Source: Pseudomonas putida (GTDB lineage Bacteria > Pseudomonadota > Gammaproteobacteria > Pseudomonadales > Pseudomonadaceae). From it: a stretch of DNA of 64,000 nt. The stretch lies in NCBI RefSeq assembly GCF_003228315.1, contig NZ_CP029693.1:2860001-2924000 (forward strand), written 5' to 3'. How positions within the stretch are numbered: the stretch's first letter is position 1; each line of letters begins with the position of its first letter. A model generated the notes under the pieces. The model was not told where the DNA came from. It made no database searches and was given only the letters and a program-made list of their open reading frames with translations. The position numbers and the translations under genes were made by a program. Positions 22,166-31,248 of this stretch are shown one piece after another.

Positions 22166-22945
22166 TTACTTGCCGTAGATATCGAAGGCGAAGTACTTGT
22201 CCTGGATTTGCTTGTACTTGCCGTTTTCGCGGATGGCCGCGATGGCAGCGTTGAGCTTGTCCAGCTCGGCCTTGTCGCCCTTGCGCACGGCGATACCCAC
22301 GCCGTCGCCGAAGTATTTGACGTCGGTGAAGGCCGGGCCGACGAACGCGAAGCCTTTGCCGGCGTCGGTTTTCAGGAAGCCGTCATCCAGCAGCGTAGCG
22401 TCTGCCACGGTGCCGTCGAGGCGACCGGCGCTCACGTCCAGGTAAATTTCGTTCTGCGAACCGTATGGCTTGATCTCGGCACCCAGCGGGGCCAGGACTT
22501 CGCGGGCGAAACGCTCGTGGATCGAACCACGCTGCACGCCAATGTTCTTGCCCTTGAGCTCGGTCAGGCCTTCGCTGACCTGGGTGCCTTGCTTCATGAC
22601 CAGGCGAGCCGGGGTGTTGTAGTACTTGTTGGTGAAGTCCACGGACTTCTTGCGATCTTCAGTGATCGACATCGACGACAGGATGGCGTCGATCTTGCGC
22701 ACTTTCAGTGCAGGGATCAGACCGTCGAACTCTTGCTCGACCCACACGCACTTGACCTTCATCTCTTCGCACAGGGCGTTGCCGATGTCGTAGTCGAAAC
22801 CGACGATGCTGCCGTCCGGTGCCTTGGAGGCGAACGGAGGGTAAGCCGCTTCGATACCGATTTTCAGAGGTTTTTCATCGGCGAAGGTTGGCAAGGACAG
22901 CACGGAGGACAGTGCCAGGGCGCCAAGCAGCACGAGTTTCTTCAT
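22166..22945 (-). CDS. aotJ: Arginine/ornithine periplasmic binding protein (AotJ)
   Basis: 259-residue family 3 solute-binding protein of the LAO/HisJ group. Signal peptide [22 protein letters not shown], then the ligand-binding lobes with [19 protein letters not shown] and [14 protein letters not shown] (ligand-binding signature). First gene of the aot operon. A candidate ArgR box lies about 170 nt upstream. Captures arginine and ornithine for AotQMP. Confidence 0.94.
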   Translation of the reverse strand: MKKLVLLGALALSSVLSLPTFADEKPLKIGIEAAYPPFASKAPDGSIVGFDYDIGNALCEEMKVKCVWVEQEFDGLIPALKVRKIDAILSSMSITEDRKKSVDFTNKYYNTPARLVMKQGTQVSEGLTELKGKNIGVQRGSIHERFAREVLAPLGAEIKPYGSQNEIYLDVSAGRLDGTVADATLLDDGFLKTDAGKGFAFVGPAFTDVKYFGDGVGIAVRKGDKAELDKLNAAIAAIRENGKYKQIQDKYFAFDIYGK

Positions 22946-23115
22946 CTTGGGACTCCATCGGAAAAGGGCTAAAACGGCAGAGTGAGCGACAGCCCAATAT
23001 GCGAATGAGTGGAACCGGAATTGTGTTGCTCCGTCCTGGGAAGCCTGTACGAATTTTCAACACAGGCAACGACGAGCGAGTGATCGGCATTCTAACGACA
23101 GGCCCGAGGCCGATA

Positions 23116-23131
23116 TTTCTTCAATGCGACA
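23116..23131 (-). promoter_or_regulatory. Candidate ArgR half-site upstream of aotJ
   Basis: Minus strand TGTCGCATTGAAGAAA fits TGTCGC-N8-AA. A second TGTCGT lies 31 nt downstream on the same strand (23095-23100). The first eight bases match the aruC half-site. Confidence 0.65.
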
Positions 23132-23462
23132 ACTAGTTACAGAAGCACCGAGAAAGCCGTTTGAGCGCGTTGACAGCCTCGCAAATTCATGCAAAGGCAA
23201 AAGAGGGTAAACCGATCTATGTAGCAAATTGCGGGCCTATTATTGGCAAACCCTTCTAATCCGGCAAGCTTGGCGTGGGGTGTTATTTTTTTGAGGGGCT
23301 TTTTTGCCCCTGACAGGAGATGCCGGGTTTCCCAATGACTCGTCTGGGTGTGGAGCGGTTACACATTCAGTTACTTGAGAACTGACGGGTAACAGTGGGA
23401 AAGGGCCTACAGGGGAAGTCGATAATTATTGGCTGGTGTTTAGGCGGTGTCAGACAGGCCGC

Positions 23463-23538
23463 CATCGCGAGCAGGCTCGCTCCTACAGTGATTTTGTGAA
23501 CGCCTGAGACCCCTGTAGGAGCGAGCCTGCTCGCGATG
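23463..23538. repeat. REP inverted pair
   Basis: Closely spaced copies, CGCGAGCAGGCTCGCTCC first and its inverse second, between the aotJ upstream region and acs. Confidence 0.9.
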
Positions 23539-23573
23539 AGGCCAGCCCAGGCAACACGAATCTCACAGACAAC

Positions 23574-23608
23574 AAAAAGCCCCACCAGGCACAACACCTG
23601 GCAGGGCT
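23574..23608 (-). terminator. Intrinsic terminator of acs
   Basis: Minus-strand stem AGCCCTGCCAGG/CCTGGTGGGGCT (two mismatched bases) followed by TTTTTG, starting about 20 nt after the acs stop. Confidence 0.85.
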
Positions 23609-23628
23609 CCGATGACTCCAAACGCTAC

Positions 23629-25584
23629 TTAAGCCACATTCATCGTCTTGTGCGTATCAATCAAATGCTGCACCACACCCGGATCGGCCAGGGTGGAGAT
23701 ATCACCCAACCCCTCATACTCGGCCGTCGCGATCTTGCGCAGAATCCGCCGCATGATCTTGCCCGAACGGGTCTTCGGCAGCCCCGGCGCCCACTGGATC
23801 ACATCCGGCGAAGCAATCGGGCCGATCTCCTTGCGCACCCAGTTCTTCAACTCAAGGCGCAGTTGCTCGCTCGTCTCTTCGCCGGCATTCAGGGTGACGT
23901 AGACATAAATGCCCTGCCCCTTGATGTCGTGCGGCACACCCACCACCGCCGCTTCGGCGACTTTCGGGTGCGCAACCATCGCGCTTTCGATCTCGGCCGT
24001 ACCCATGCGGTGGCCGGACACGTTCAGCACGTCATCCACACGGCCGGTGATCCAGTAGTAACCATCGGCATCGCGACGCGCGCCGTCACCGGTGAAGTAC
24101 ATGCCACGGAAAGTCTTGAAGTAGGTGTCGACGAAGCGGTCGTGGTCGCCGTACAGGGTACGCGCCTGGCCCGGCCACGAATCGAGAATCACCAGGTTGC
24201 CCTCGGCCTCGCCCTCGATGATGTTGCCCAGGTTGTCCACCAGCGCCGGCACCACACCGAAGAACGGACGCGCCGCAGAACCCGGCTTCATGGCATGGGC
24301 GCCCGGCAGCGGGCTCATCATGTTGCCGCCGGTTTCGGTCTGCCACCAGGTGTCGACGATCGGGCAACGGGACTTGCCGACGTTCTTGTAGTACCAGTCC
24401 CAGGCTTCCGGGTTGATCGGCTCACCCACCGAACCGAGCAGGCGCAGGCTGCTGCCATCGGCGCCTTCGACCGCGGCGGTGCCGGCGGCCATCATGGCGC
24501 GGATCGCGGTCGGCGCGGTGTAGAGGATGTTGACCTTGTGCTTGTCGACGATCTTCGCCACCCGGGTGATGTCCGGATAGTTCGGCACGCCTTCGAACAG
24601 CAGCGTGGTAGCGCCGTTGGCCAGCGGGCCGTAGACGATGTAGCTGTGACCGGTGACCCAGCCGACGTCGGCGGTGCACCAGTAGATTTCGCCCGGACGG
24701 TAGTCGAACACGCGCTCGTGGGTCATGGCCGCATACAGCAGGTAACCGCCGGTGGTGTGCTGCACGCCCTTCGGCTTGCCGGTGGAACCGGAGGTGTAGA
24801 GGATGAACAGTGCTTCTTCAGCGCCCATCTCTTTCGGCGCGCACACGGTGCCGGCCACTTTCATCAGGTCTTCGAACCAGATGTCGCGATGCTGGTTCCA
24901 CTTGATATCGCCACCGGTGCGCTTGCACACGATGACTTTCTGGATGCTGCTGGTTTCCGGGTTGGTCAGCGCGTCGTCGACGTTGGCCTTGAGCGGGATC
25001 TTCTTGCCGGCACGGATGCCTTCATCGGCGGTGATCACCACTTTCGAGCGGCAGTCGATGATGCGACCCGCCAGGGCTTCCGGCGAGAAGCCACCGAACA
25101 CCACCGAGTGAATCGCGCCGATCCGGGTGCACGCCAGCATGGCGACCACGGCTTCGGGAATCATCGGCATATAGATGGTCACCACGTCGCCGCGGTGCAC
25201 GTCCTGGCCACGCAGGGCGTTGGCGAACTTGCAGACTTGTTCGTGCAGTTCGCGGTAGGTGATGTTGCGGCTTTCGGAAGGGTCATCGCCTTCCCAGATG
25301 ATTGCGACTTGGTCGCCGCGCTCGGCCAGATGACGGTCGAGGCAGTTGTAGGAAACGTTCAGGGTGCCGTCGGCGAACCATTTGATATCGACATGGTGAT
25401 CGTCGAAGGAAGTCTGCTTCACCGTGGTGAAAGGCTTGATCCAGTCGAGGCGCTTGGCCTGCTCGCGCCAGAAACCGTCCGGGTTGACGACCGACTGCTG
25501 GTACATGGCCTTGTAGGTCGCCTCGTCAGTCAGCGTATTGGCCAGAACCTCGGGACGAACGGGATACAGAGAAGCCGCACTCAT
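23629..25584 (-). CDS. acs: Acetyl-CoA synthetase
   Basis: 651-residue AMP-forming enzyme activating acetate to acetyl-CoA. N-terminus [20 protein letters not shown]-binding motif [19 protein letters not shown]; the C-terminal [11 protein letters not shown] contains the conserved lysine whose acetylation silences the enzyme. Start at 25584 matches the family N-terminus and has GAGGTAAGA upstream. A CA-rich stretch ACAAAAACAAC just upstream resembles a Crc/Hfq target. It is monocistronic, with its own terminator. Confidence 0.97.
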   Translation of the reverse strand: MSAASLYPVRPEVLANTLTDEATYKAMYQQSVVNPDGFWREQAKRLDWIKPFTTVKQTSFDDHHVDIKWFADGTLNVSYNCLDRHLAERGDQVAIIWEGDDPSESRNITYRELHEQVCKFANALRGQDVHRGDVVTIYMPMIPEAVVAMLACTRIGAIHSVVFGGFSPEALAGRIIDCRSKVVITADEGIRAGKKIPLKANVDDALTNPETSSIQKVIVCKRTGGDIKWNQHRDIWFEDLMKVAGTVCAPKEMGAEEALFILYTSGSTGKPKGVQHTTGGYLLYAAMTHERVFDYRPGEIYWCTADVGWVTGHSYIVYGPLANGATTLLFEGVPNYPDITRVAKIVDKHKVNILYTAPTAIRAMMAAGTAAVEGADGSSLRLLGSVGEPINPEAWDWYYKNVGKSRCPIVDTWWQTETGGNMMSPLPGAHAMKPGSAARPFFGVVPALVDNLGNIIEGEAEGNLVILDSWPGQARTLYGDHDRFVDTYFKTFRGMYFTGDGARRDADGYYWITGRVDDVLNVSGHRMGTAEIESAMVAHPKVAEAAVVGVPHDIKGQGIYVYVTLNAGEETSEQLRLELKNWVRKEIGPIASPDVIQWAPGLPKTRSGKIMRRILRKIATAEYEGLGDISTLADPGVVQHLIDTHKTMNVA

Positions 25585-25603
25585 CTTTCTTACCTCGGTG
25601 GAA

Positions 25604-25616
25604 TAGTTGTTTTTGT
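25604..25616 (-). promoter_or_regulatory. CA-rich motif in the acs leader (possible Crc/Hfq site)
   Basis: Minus strand ACAAAAACAACTA lies about 20 nt before the acs ATG and includes AAAAACAA, fitting the AANAANAA pattern of Hfq/Crc targets in Pseudomonas. Confidence 0.4.
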
Positions 25617-25730
25617 ATGGCCCCTGTTTTAGCCGGGCGGGGGCTATAGAACCATTCGACGATGGTAGTAACAAGCCCATACAAATTGTCCTGATTACTC
25701 CCACGCCGCCCTGCCAAACATCCCACACTC

Positions 25731-25834
25731 CTGTAGGAGCGAGCCCTGCTCGCGATGGTCGCCAACGATAACGCGCCCAGCCTGACACCCCGCGCAACCT
25801 TCTAGTCCATCGCGAGCAGAGCTCGCTCCTACAG
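25731..25834. repeat. REP inverted pair with one-base-longer loops
   Basis: Both copies carry an extra base in the hairpin loop: GCGAGC-CCT-GCTCGC on the left, and GCGAGC-TCT-GCTCGC read on the opposite strand on the right. Confidence 0.88.
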
Positions 25835-26017
25835 AAAAAGAGGTTATTCAGGGATTGTTACAGGATCTGTCAAAAGTGTTTATCAGAACCACGTCTATAT
25901 GAACGTATCCCCCGCCCCTAAAATCTGCCTCGCCAACCCGGCAACCGAGTTAACACGTTACAGCCCCCACGAAGGCAGTTAACCCACATCCAGTAGTGCA
26001 GTTACACACGCAACCCC

Positions 26018-26040
26018 AAAAAGGTTGCGTGACCCCTTTC
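26018..26040 (+). promoter_or_regulatory. Hairpin in the leader of the DUF2790 gene
   Basis: Perfect 8-bp stem ACGCAACC/GGTTGCGT with a 7-nt loop, followed by GACCCCTTTC, ending 23 nt before the start codon. Function unknown. Confidence 0.45.
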
Positions 26041-26063
26041 GCCCTCAAAAAGGTAAAACTTAA

Positions 26064-26327
26064 ATGAAAGCTTTATTGGTTCTGGCCCTCACCAGCCTGT
26101 GCGCAACCGCCATGGCAGACGAGATTCAGACTGATGTCGCACAGCAACAACCGGCCATCGAGGAATACACTTACTCAATGAACCTGGACATCGCCAAAGT
26201 TATCTCCATGAGCGAAGTTCCGAATGTTTGTGAAGTTGTTCCGGCGAAAATGGAATACGACGACTCTAACGGTCAGCGTCATATTCTGCGCTACAGCGTC
26301 ATGGGTAACGGCTGCTCCGGCGGCTGA
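26064..26327 (+). CDS. Small exported DUF2790 protein
   Basis: 87-residue Pseudomonas-type DUF2790 protein. Signal peptide MKALLVLALTSLCATAMA with an Ala-X-Ala cleavage site, then a compact domain with YTYSMNLDIAKVISM, a two-cysteine pattern (PNVCEVV...GNGCSGG) and MEYDDSNGQRHILRY. Predicted periplasmic. AAAAAGGTAAAAC upstream provides the ribosome site. Function of the family is not established to my knowledge, though some members respond to copper. Confidence 0.85.
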   Translation: MKALLVLALTSLCATAMADEIQTDVAQQQPAIEEYTYSMNLDIAKVISMSEVPNVCEVVPAKMEYDDSNGQRHILRYSVMGNGCSGG

Positions 26328-26867
26328 TCAAAACTGCACCGAATCGGCCACCTTTGCGCTCAGCGCTCAGGCTCGATTTCAGCCCGACTTCGGTCGGGCT
26401 CAGTTGTGTCTGGAGTCGTCGAAAACCGATCCAAAACACAAGATGTAGTAAAAAATGGCTTTTTCCGCTCATTTTTTGAGCAATCCCTGAGTCAAGCCAT
26501 TTTTCCGAAAAAAATTCTTCTCCCGCCAAAGCCCCATAAACTCTCGCTCTGGCCGAAAAACCTGCCCCCTCGGCCGCCCCGTGCGCGGATTCGCCCCACC
26601 ACGGCCGGAAAAATTTCCCTATAATGCCGCCTTAAACGGGCCTGCAATATTCCCTTACAGGGACGGCAGTCAGTCTGAAGCCCACGTGGACGTCCTCAAC
26701 GATTTCCGCGCCCCCTCAGAGGCTCTCGGAGCCCGTACGAAATTATGTTTATTTGCCTGCGCGTGCCGCTGCAAAAAACGCTATCCAACGCGGCCAGTAC
26801 GGCCGTGTGAAAAACAGACCATCCATTTCACACGGGCAACTGGCCCTCACGCAGGAGACGACACGTC
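26328..26867. other. nrdB upstream region
   Basis: About 540 nt with a TTCG-loop hairpin, an AT-rich stretch and a good -10 box (TATAAT, 26620-26625) that would give a leader of roughly 235 nt before nrdB. No gene is recognised; nrdA is not here. Confidence 0.5.
26381..26400 (+). terminator. TTCG-tetraloop hairpin after the DUF2790 gene
   Basis: Perfect 8-bp stem AGCCCGAC/GTCGGGCT closed by TTCG, about 55 nt after the stop codon. The U tract is poor. Confidence 0.55.
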
Positions 26868-28115
26868 ATGCTGAGCTGGGACGAATTCGACAAAGAAGAC
26901 ACGGAAGTAGTGGCCAAGAGCACCAACGCTGGCCAAGCTGCCGAAGCCACCATGGACCGTCTCGACAGCGCCGGCGGTGCCGCCGCCCTGGAAGCTCGCG
27001 CCGTGACCGCTGCTGACTCCGCCGCCGTTGCCCGCGCCAAGGCTGCCCTGGATTCCCTCGACGTCGCCGAAGGCCTGGCCGAACTCGAAGGCGCCTCCGC
27101 CCGTGTCGCCGTTGACGAAAAGCGCATGATCAACTGCCGCGCCGACCTCAACCAACTCGTACCTTTCAAGTACGACTGGGCCTGGCAGAAATACCTGGAT
27201 GGCTGCGCAAACCACTGGATGCCGCAAGAAGTCAACATGACCGCCGACATCGCCCTCTGGAAAAACCCGGAAGGCCTGACCGACGACGAGCGCCGCATCG
27301 TGATGCGCAACCTCGGCTTCTTCTCCACCGCCGACTCCCTGGTTGCCAACAACCTGGTCCTGGCCGTGTACCGCCTGATCACCAACCCGGAATGCCGCCA
27401 GTACATCCTGCGCCAGGCCTTCGAAGAGGCGATCCACACCCACGCCTACCAGTACTGCATCGAATCGCTGGCCATGGATGAAGGCGAGATCTTCAACATG
27501 TACCACGAGATCCCATCGGTCGCGAAAAAAGCCACCTGGGGCCTCAAGTACACCCGCTCGATCTCCGACCCGAAATTCACCACCGGCACCGTCGAGACCG
27601 ACAAAGAGCTGCTGCGCAACCTGATCGCCTACTACTGCGTTCTGGAAGGCATCTTCTTCTACTGCGGCTTCACCCAAATCCTCTCCATGGGCCGCCGTAA
27701 CAAAATGACCGGCGTCGCCGAGCAGTTCCAATACATCCTGCGCGACGAATCCATGCACCTGAACTTCGGCATCGACGTGATCAACCAGATCAAAATCGAA
27801 AACCCACACCTGTGGGATGCCGAAATGAAGGAAGAAGCGACCCAGATGATCCTGCAGGGTACTCAGCTGGAAATCGAATACGCGCGTGACACCATGCCTC
27901 GCGGCGTACTGGGCATGAACGCGGCGATGATGGAGGACTACCTGAAGTTCATCGCTAACCGTCGTTTGTCGCAGATCGGTTTGAAGGAAGAGTACCCAGG
28001 GACGACTAACCCGTTCCCTTGGATGAGCGAGATCATGGACTTGAAGAAGGAGAAGAACTTCTTTGAGACTCGGGTGATTGAATACCAAACCGGTGGTGCG
28101 CTGAGCTGGGATTGA
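26868..28115 (+). CDS. nrdB: Ribonucleoside-diphosphate reductase, beta subunit (class Ia)
   Basis: 415-residue radical-generating subunit of class Ia ribonucleotide reductase, housing the diiron-tyrosyl site. Metal-ligand motifs are visible: [13 protein letters not shown] and [11 protein letters not shown]. It is about 40 residues longer than the E. coli protein owing to an Ala-rich N-terminal extension (about 20-85), as in other pseudomonads. The C-terminal tail ending GGALSWD would dock onto NrdA. GGAGA upstream of the ATG. nrdA is not adjacent, and the gene appears monocistronic with its own terminator. Confidence 0.96.
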   Translation: MLSWDEFDKEDTEVVAKSTNAGQAAEATMDRLDSAGGAAALEARAVTAADSAAVARAKAALDSLDVAEGLAELEGASARVAVDEKRMINCRADLNQLVPFKYDWAWQKYLDGCANHWMPQEVNMTADIALWKNPEGLTDDERRIVMRNLGFFSTADSLVANNLVLAVYRLITNPECRQYILRQAFEEAIHTHAYQYCIESLAMDEGEIFNMYHEIPSVAKKATWGLKYTRSISDPKFTTGTVETDKELLRNLIAYYCVLEGIFFYCGFTQILSMGRRNKMTGVAEQFQYILRDESMHLNFGIDVINQIKIENPHLWDAEMKEEATQMILQGTQLEIEYARDTMPRGVLGMNAAMMEDYLKFIANRRLSQIGLKEEYPGTTNPFPWMSEIMDLKKEKNFFETRVIEYQTGGALSWD

Positions 28116-28470
28116 TTCCTGAGCTAGCCACGATTTGACGATGTAAATCGGCAAATCGAACATCTAAAAGCCCCGATCTGATCGGGGCTTTTTATTGGGG
28201 TAAGAAAACTCTTACTCGCAATCTCCCCTGCAGCTAAACCTCCTACAAAAACTCCAGCACGATCTGTATTGAGAGCTACATCAAGCAGCTCTACGATTTG
28301 CGCAGGTGCCTAAGAAACGCCCAACGTAGAAACTGATTTTCATCACATCGAACGCATGCTGGTATCAGCCATGAACGCTCTATGTGCAGAAGGATCAGTT
28401 TGTTGGAGTTTCTTAAATCCTCTACGTCGGGTTTTGGCCTTATTCAACTTCGCACGTAGAGGTAAAGGAT
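28116..28470. other. nrdB-BroN intergenic region
   Basis: About 355 nt with the nrdB terminator, then unremarkable sequence up to the Bro-N gene. It marks the left edge of the accessory-looking segment. Confidence 0.45.
28166..28193 (+). terminator. Intrinsic terminator of nrdB
   Basis: Stem AAAAGCCCCGAT/ATCGGGGCTTTTT with a 3-nt loop, 50 nt after the stop. Confidence 0.92.
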
Positions 28471-29034
28471 ATGCCTGCAGAAAGCCCACAATGTTGGATC
28501 GTGCATGAGCCCTTCGATCCGGCAATTTTCACCCGCCATAACCTCGCCCTCCACGCCCTCCTCCTTGAAAACCAGCCTTGGTTCTGTGCGCGTGACATCG
28601 GTCGTTTGATGGGTATCCATCTGAGCGATCGCATGGTCAGCAAGCTGGATAAGGACCAGCGTCGCATTTGCTGGATTGAGTATTTCCGAAAGCCAGAAGA
28701 ACAGCTGATGCTCAGCGAGTCAGGCGTGTACGCGCTATTGGTTTATCACTACATTCCTGGGAATCGATTGCTGCGTGAGTGGTTGACCCATCAGGTGGTG
28801 CCGGCCTTGCGCGATGCAGAGCCCTCGAAAAATTCGGACCGGCCGATGTTGAGTGTGTTGGATTGGCCGGAGATGTCGCTAAGCTTGCTGCATTGGCAGG
28901 ATGAAGGTTGGATTCGGTTGCGGGACATGCCGTTCTGGTTGAACGATCGAACGCAGCCGCGGGTACCTGCGGCTAAACCGTGGTGGCGGAGAGTTGTGCA
29001 GTTGATTCAATCGTCGAAGCGTTCAATGGGATGA
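28471..29034 (+). CDS. BRO-N domain protein (phage antirepressor-like)
   Basis: 187-residue protein with an N-terminal Bro-N domain (about 20-115): NQPWFCARDIGRLMGI, then LMLSESGVYALLVYHYIPGN and LREWLTHQVVPALR, as in phage and baculovirus antirepressors. The C-terminal part (about 120-187) is basic and unassigned. AGAGGTAAAGGAT is a good ribosome site. No phage structural or repressor genes are nearby, so it is an orphan, likely DNA-binding, of mobile origin. Its target is unknown. Confidence 0.75.
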   Translation: MPAESPQCWIVHEPFDPAIFTRHNLALHALLLENQPWFCARDIGRLMGIHLSDRMVSKLDKDQRRICWIEYFRKPEEQLMLSESGVYALLVYHYIPGNRLLREWLTHQVVPALRDAEPSKNSDRPMLSVLDWPEMSLSLLHWQDEGWIRLRDMPFWLNDRTQPRVPAAKPWWRRVVQLIQSSKRSMG

Positions 29035-29232
29035 GTGATAGGGAATAGATTCAATCGTGGAATCCATCACTAATTTTTGGTAGGAAACTTCGCTGATAAT
29101 TTTAATAGCTATTCCGTGTCGGCCGAGGGTTACCAACCCTCGGCGACCTACAGGTGTTGAGCAAAGCTTTCATAGGAGCTTTGTTTTGAATCCCCGAACT
29201 TCCTAGATCCTCGACAACTTCCCGAGACTCAC

Positions 29233-30051
29233 CTAACTATCGGCCAAATCTTCGAAAACCCACCGGCCATGAAGCATGCCTTTCAATTCCTCGACGGTAA
29301 GTAGGTTATCGGGCTTCTTATGAACAGCCGCGTGGCAGTTCGCACAGAGTGTAATCAGGTCGGTTGCTGGATCGACTGCTTGGTCTTCCTGAAACTCTGA
29401 AATGGGCCTCACATGATGAACATGAATGAAGCCTTTCGCATGCTCGCCATAAGCCTTCTCGAAATCAAAACCACAGGCATTACATACGACCCCATGAATC
29501 GCTATCGCCTGCCGTCGAAGCTTTGGACTGCGTTCGTACCTCACACCAAAATAGGTGATTTTTTTCCCTTCGACGCCGGTGACTGTAGTCTCAAACTCCT
29601 GCTCATGATCATTCAAGTTGTAATCGTCGATCTCCTCGGGCTTTAACACCGCTAGGGAGCAGATGCTGTCGAATACACTTTGATCAATGGCTCGGACACC
29701 GTTACGCCAGTAGTTATCTTTGAGTTTTGGAGGAATTGGCTCGAGGTAATTTCCACCTACCTTGTTGGGAATAGCAGTTTCAAAAGGCCTAAAGTCCTTA
29801 ATGACGGCAAATAAATCTCCCTTCGTGCTGTTTTTATCTGCATGAATGCTTCCAACTCGAGCAACGCCAAAGTAATGAGGATTGGCGCTAAGGCGTTTAT
29901 TCCCAAAAGCCTTGTTCGTCATTTTTCCTTTGTAATAAAGCACGGCAGTTCCTTCGGCAAGGATCGCTCTGTACTGCTTTGGGAAGTGGTAAAGCAAACC
30001 TGTTTCGTCAGCCCACTTCGATTCATCATTTTCGGCAATGACCGCTGGCAT
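29233..30051 (-). CDS. HNH endonuclease with N-terminal PUA/EVE-like domain (putative modification-dependent nuclease)
   Basis: 272-residue protein. The C-terminal HNH domain (about 190-255) has zinc-finger cysteines CNAC and CANCH, and the catalytic core HVHHVRPIS...LITLCANCHAAVH. The N-terminal region (about 10-120: LLYHFPKQYRAI, TAVLYYKG, HYFGVARVGSI, GDLFAVIKDFRPF) has the pattern of an EVE/PUA-type reader domain, which in restriction enzymes recognises modified bases. Such fusions are typical of type IV (McrA-like) restriction. Base composition is visibly more AT-rich than in neighbouring core genes, suggesting transfer. AGGAGG is the ribosome site. The reader assignment is by pattern only. 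Confidence 0.75.
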   Translation of the reverse strand: MPAVIAENDESKWADETGLLYHFPKQYRAILAEGTAVLYYKGKMTNKAFGNKRLSANPHYFGVARVGSIHADKNSTKGDLFAVIKDFRPFETAIPNKVGGNYLEPIPPKLKDNYWRNGVRAIDQSVFDSICSLAVLKPEEIDDYNLNDHEQEFETTVTGVEGKKITYFGVRYERSPKLRRQAIAIHGVVCNACGFDFEKAYGEHAKGFIHVHHVRPISEFQEDQAVDPATDLITLCANCHAAVHKKPDNLLTVEELKGMLHGRWVFEDLADS

Positions 30052-30259
30052 CCATTCATCCTCCTATTGGAGAATGAAGCCTACCAAATCACAGGAAATT
30101 TCCTACACGCATAACGGAACACGACTACAGCTCTTGATATGGAAATGAAGAGGGCTCTCCATCTGGAGGCATTGATTTCAACGACTTTGAATCAACAGAT
30201 GCGCCATTTCCCTCCACCCGCTATTAATACGCCCCCTCCATCGAAGGACTGAGCCCCCC

Positions 30260-31218
30260 ATGAAATTCGACCTCGCCTACTGCCTAAGCCTCGACACCAA
30301 GCTGTCGATCTACGACGTACGCGATCTGAATTTCGACGAAACCATCACCTTCGACTCCGCCAAAGAACACTTCCAGTGCCCCAACGACGCCTGTCGTTCG
30401 GCGTTCGATGCGGCAAACGTGTTGACCACGTTCAACGCCAAGAACGTGAATTACGTTCGCACCCCGCACTTCAAGAACACGCCCGGCACGCGGCATGTGG
30501 TGGATTGTCCTTATGGCAGTCTCAGGGCGTCGGCGTCGGGTGTGGAGACGGAAACAGATGACGGGCGTGAGGAGCATTTTCCGTCGGAGTTGTTGCTGAC
30601 TCGGCGTGAGTATGTGCGTAAGCCGTCGAGTTCTGCGGTCGCGGTGAATGATGTGGGAGCTGCGCCGAAGCCTGCTTCTGCATCTGACAACACAGAGCAC
30701 CCGAGCCGCGAAACGGCGCCGGACAAGACCAGCGTGTTCGCCCATCCCGTGGAGTGTTTTGTCTCGAACTTCGAGGACAAGGAACTGCTCAAGCGCATGC
30801 CGTTGAAGATCGGTGAGCACACGGCCAGTTACGGGGCGTTCTTCAAGAAGATCGAGTATCTGCAGGACAACAATGGGCTGATTTACTGGGGACGGATCAA
30901 GGAGTTCAAGGATTACATCCAGAGTTTTCGCATCGATTTCGAGAAGAAGGTCTGGTTCGAGAAGAAGCCGTACTCGGTCAATGTTTACCTGAGCAAGAAG
31001 CTGATCGAAGGCTATCGTAAGCGCAAGGCGTTTCTGGAGGAATCAAGCACGCCATTGAAAGAGGGCGTGAGTTGTATTGCTTCTTTTATGGAGTGACGCC
31101 GGAATTGAAGCAGGTGCCGAGCAAGAAAAACCCCGAGCAGACGTTCGGGGTGTTCAGTGCGGATATCGAGAACCTGGATCACTTGATTGTGCGTGAGGTC
31201 CCTGGACTGGAGGGCTGA
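30260..31218 (+). pseudogene. Zinc-binding-like hypothetical protein, probably frameshifted near its 3' end
   Basis: The intact frame from 30260 to 31096 encodes 278 residues. The N-terminal part has a candidate zinc site (FQCPNDACRSAF, PHFKNTPGTRHVVDCPYG), a low-complexity middle and a basic C-terminal half (KIGEHTASYGAFFKKIEYL; WGRIKEFKDYIQSFRIDFEKK). The frame ends abruptly at SCIASFME. In the adjacent (-1) frame, a natural-looking tail of over 40 residues (LYCFFYGVTPELKQVPSKK, then TFGVFSADIENLDHLIVREV) runs from about 31069 to a stop at 31218. A one-base insertion or two-base deletion between about 31040 and 31075 would explain it. No family name is recognised. Confidence 0.6.
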
Positions 31219-31248
31219 GCGGCCGGCCTCCAACGATATCTCAATCGC

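Larger units (their letters stand above)
22946..23628. other. aotJ-acs intergenic region
   Basis: About 680 nt: the aotJ promoter region with a candidate ArgR site near 23116-23131, an AT-richer stretch, a hairpin AGGGGC/GCCCCT near 23295-23312 lacking a U tract, a REP pair and the acs terminator. I see no convincing gene; a small RNA cannot be excluded. Confidence 0.5.
25585..26063. other. acs-DUF2790 divergent intergenic region
   Basis: About 480 nt containing the acs leader with a CA-rich motif (25604-25616), a REP pair, and the leader hairpin of the downstream small gene. No other gene is supported. Confidence 0.5.

Noticed and set aside
23295..23312. AGGGGC/GCCCCT hairpin
   Set aside because: Short stem, 6-nt T loop and no T tract after it on either strand; not called a terminator.
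23536..25632. 698-codon plus-strand frame over acs
   Set aside because: Antisense to acetyl-CoA synthetase; no independent support.
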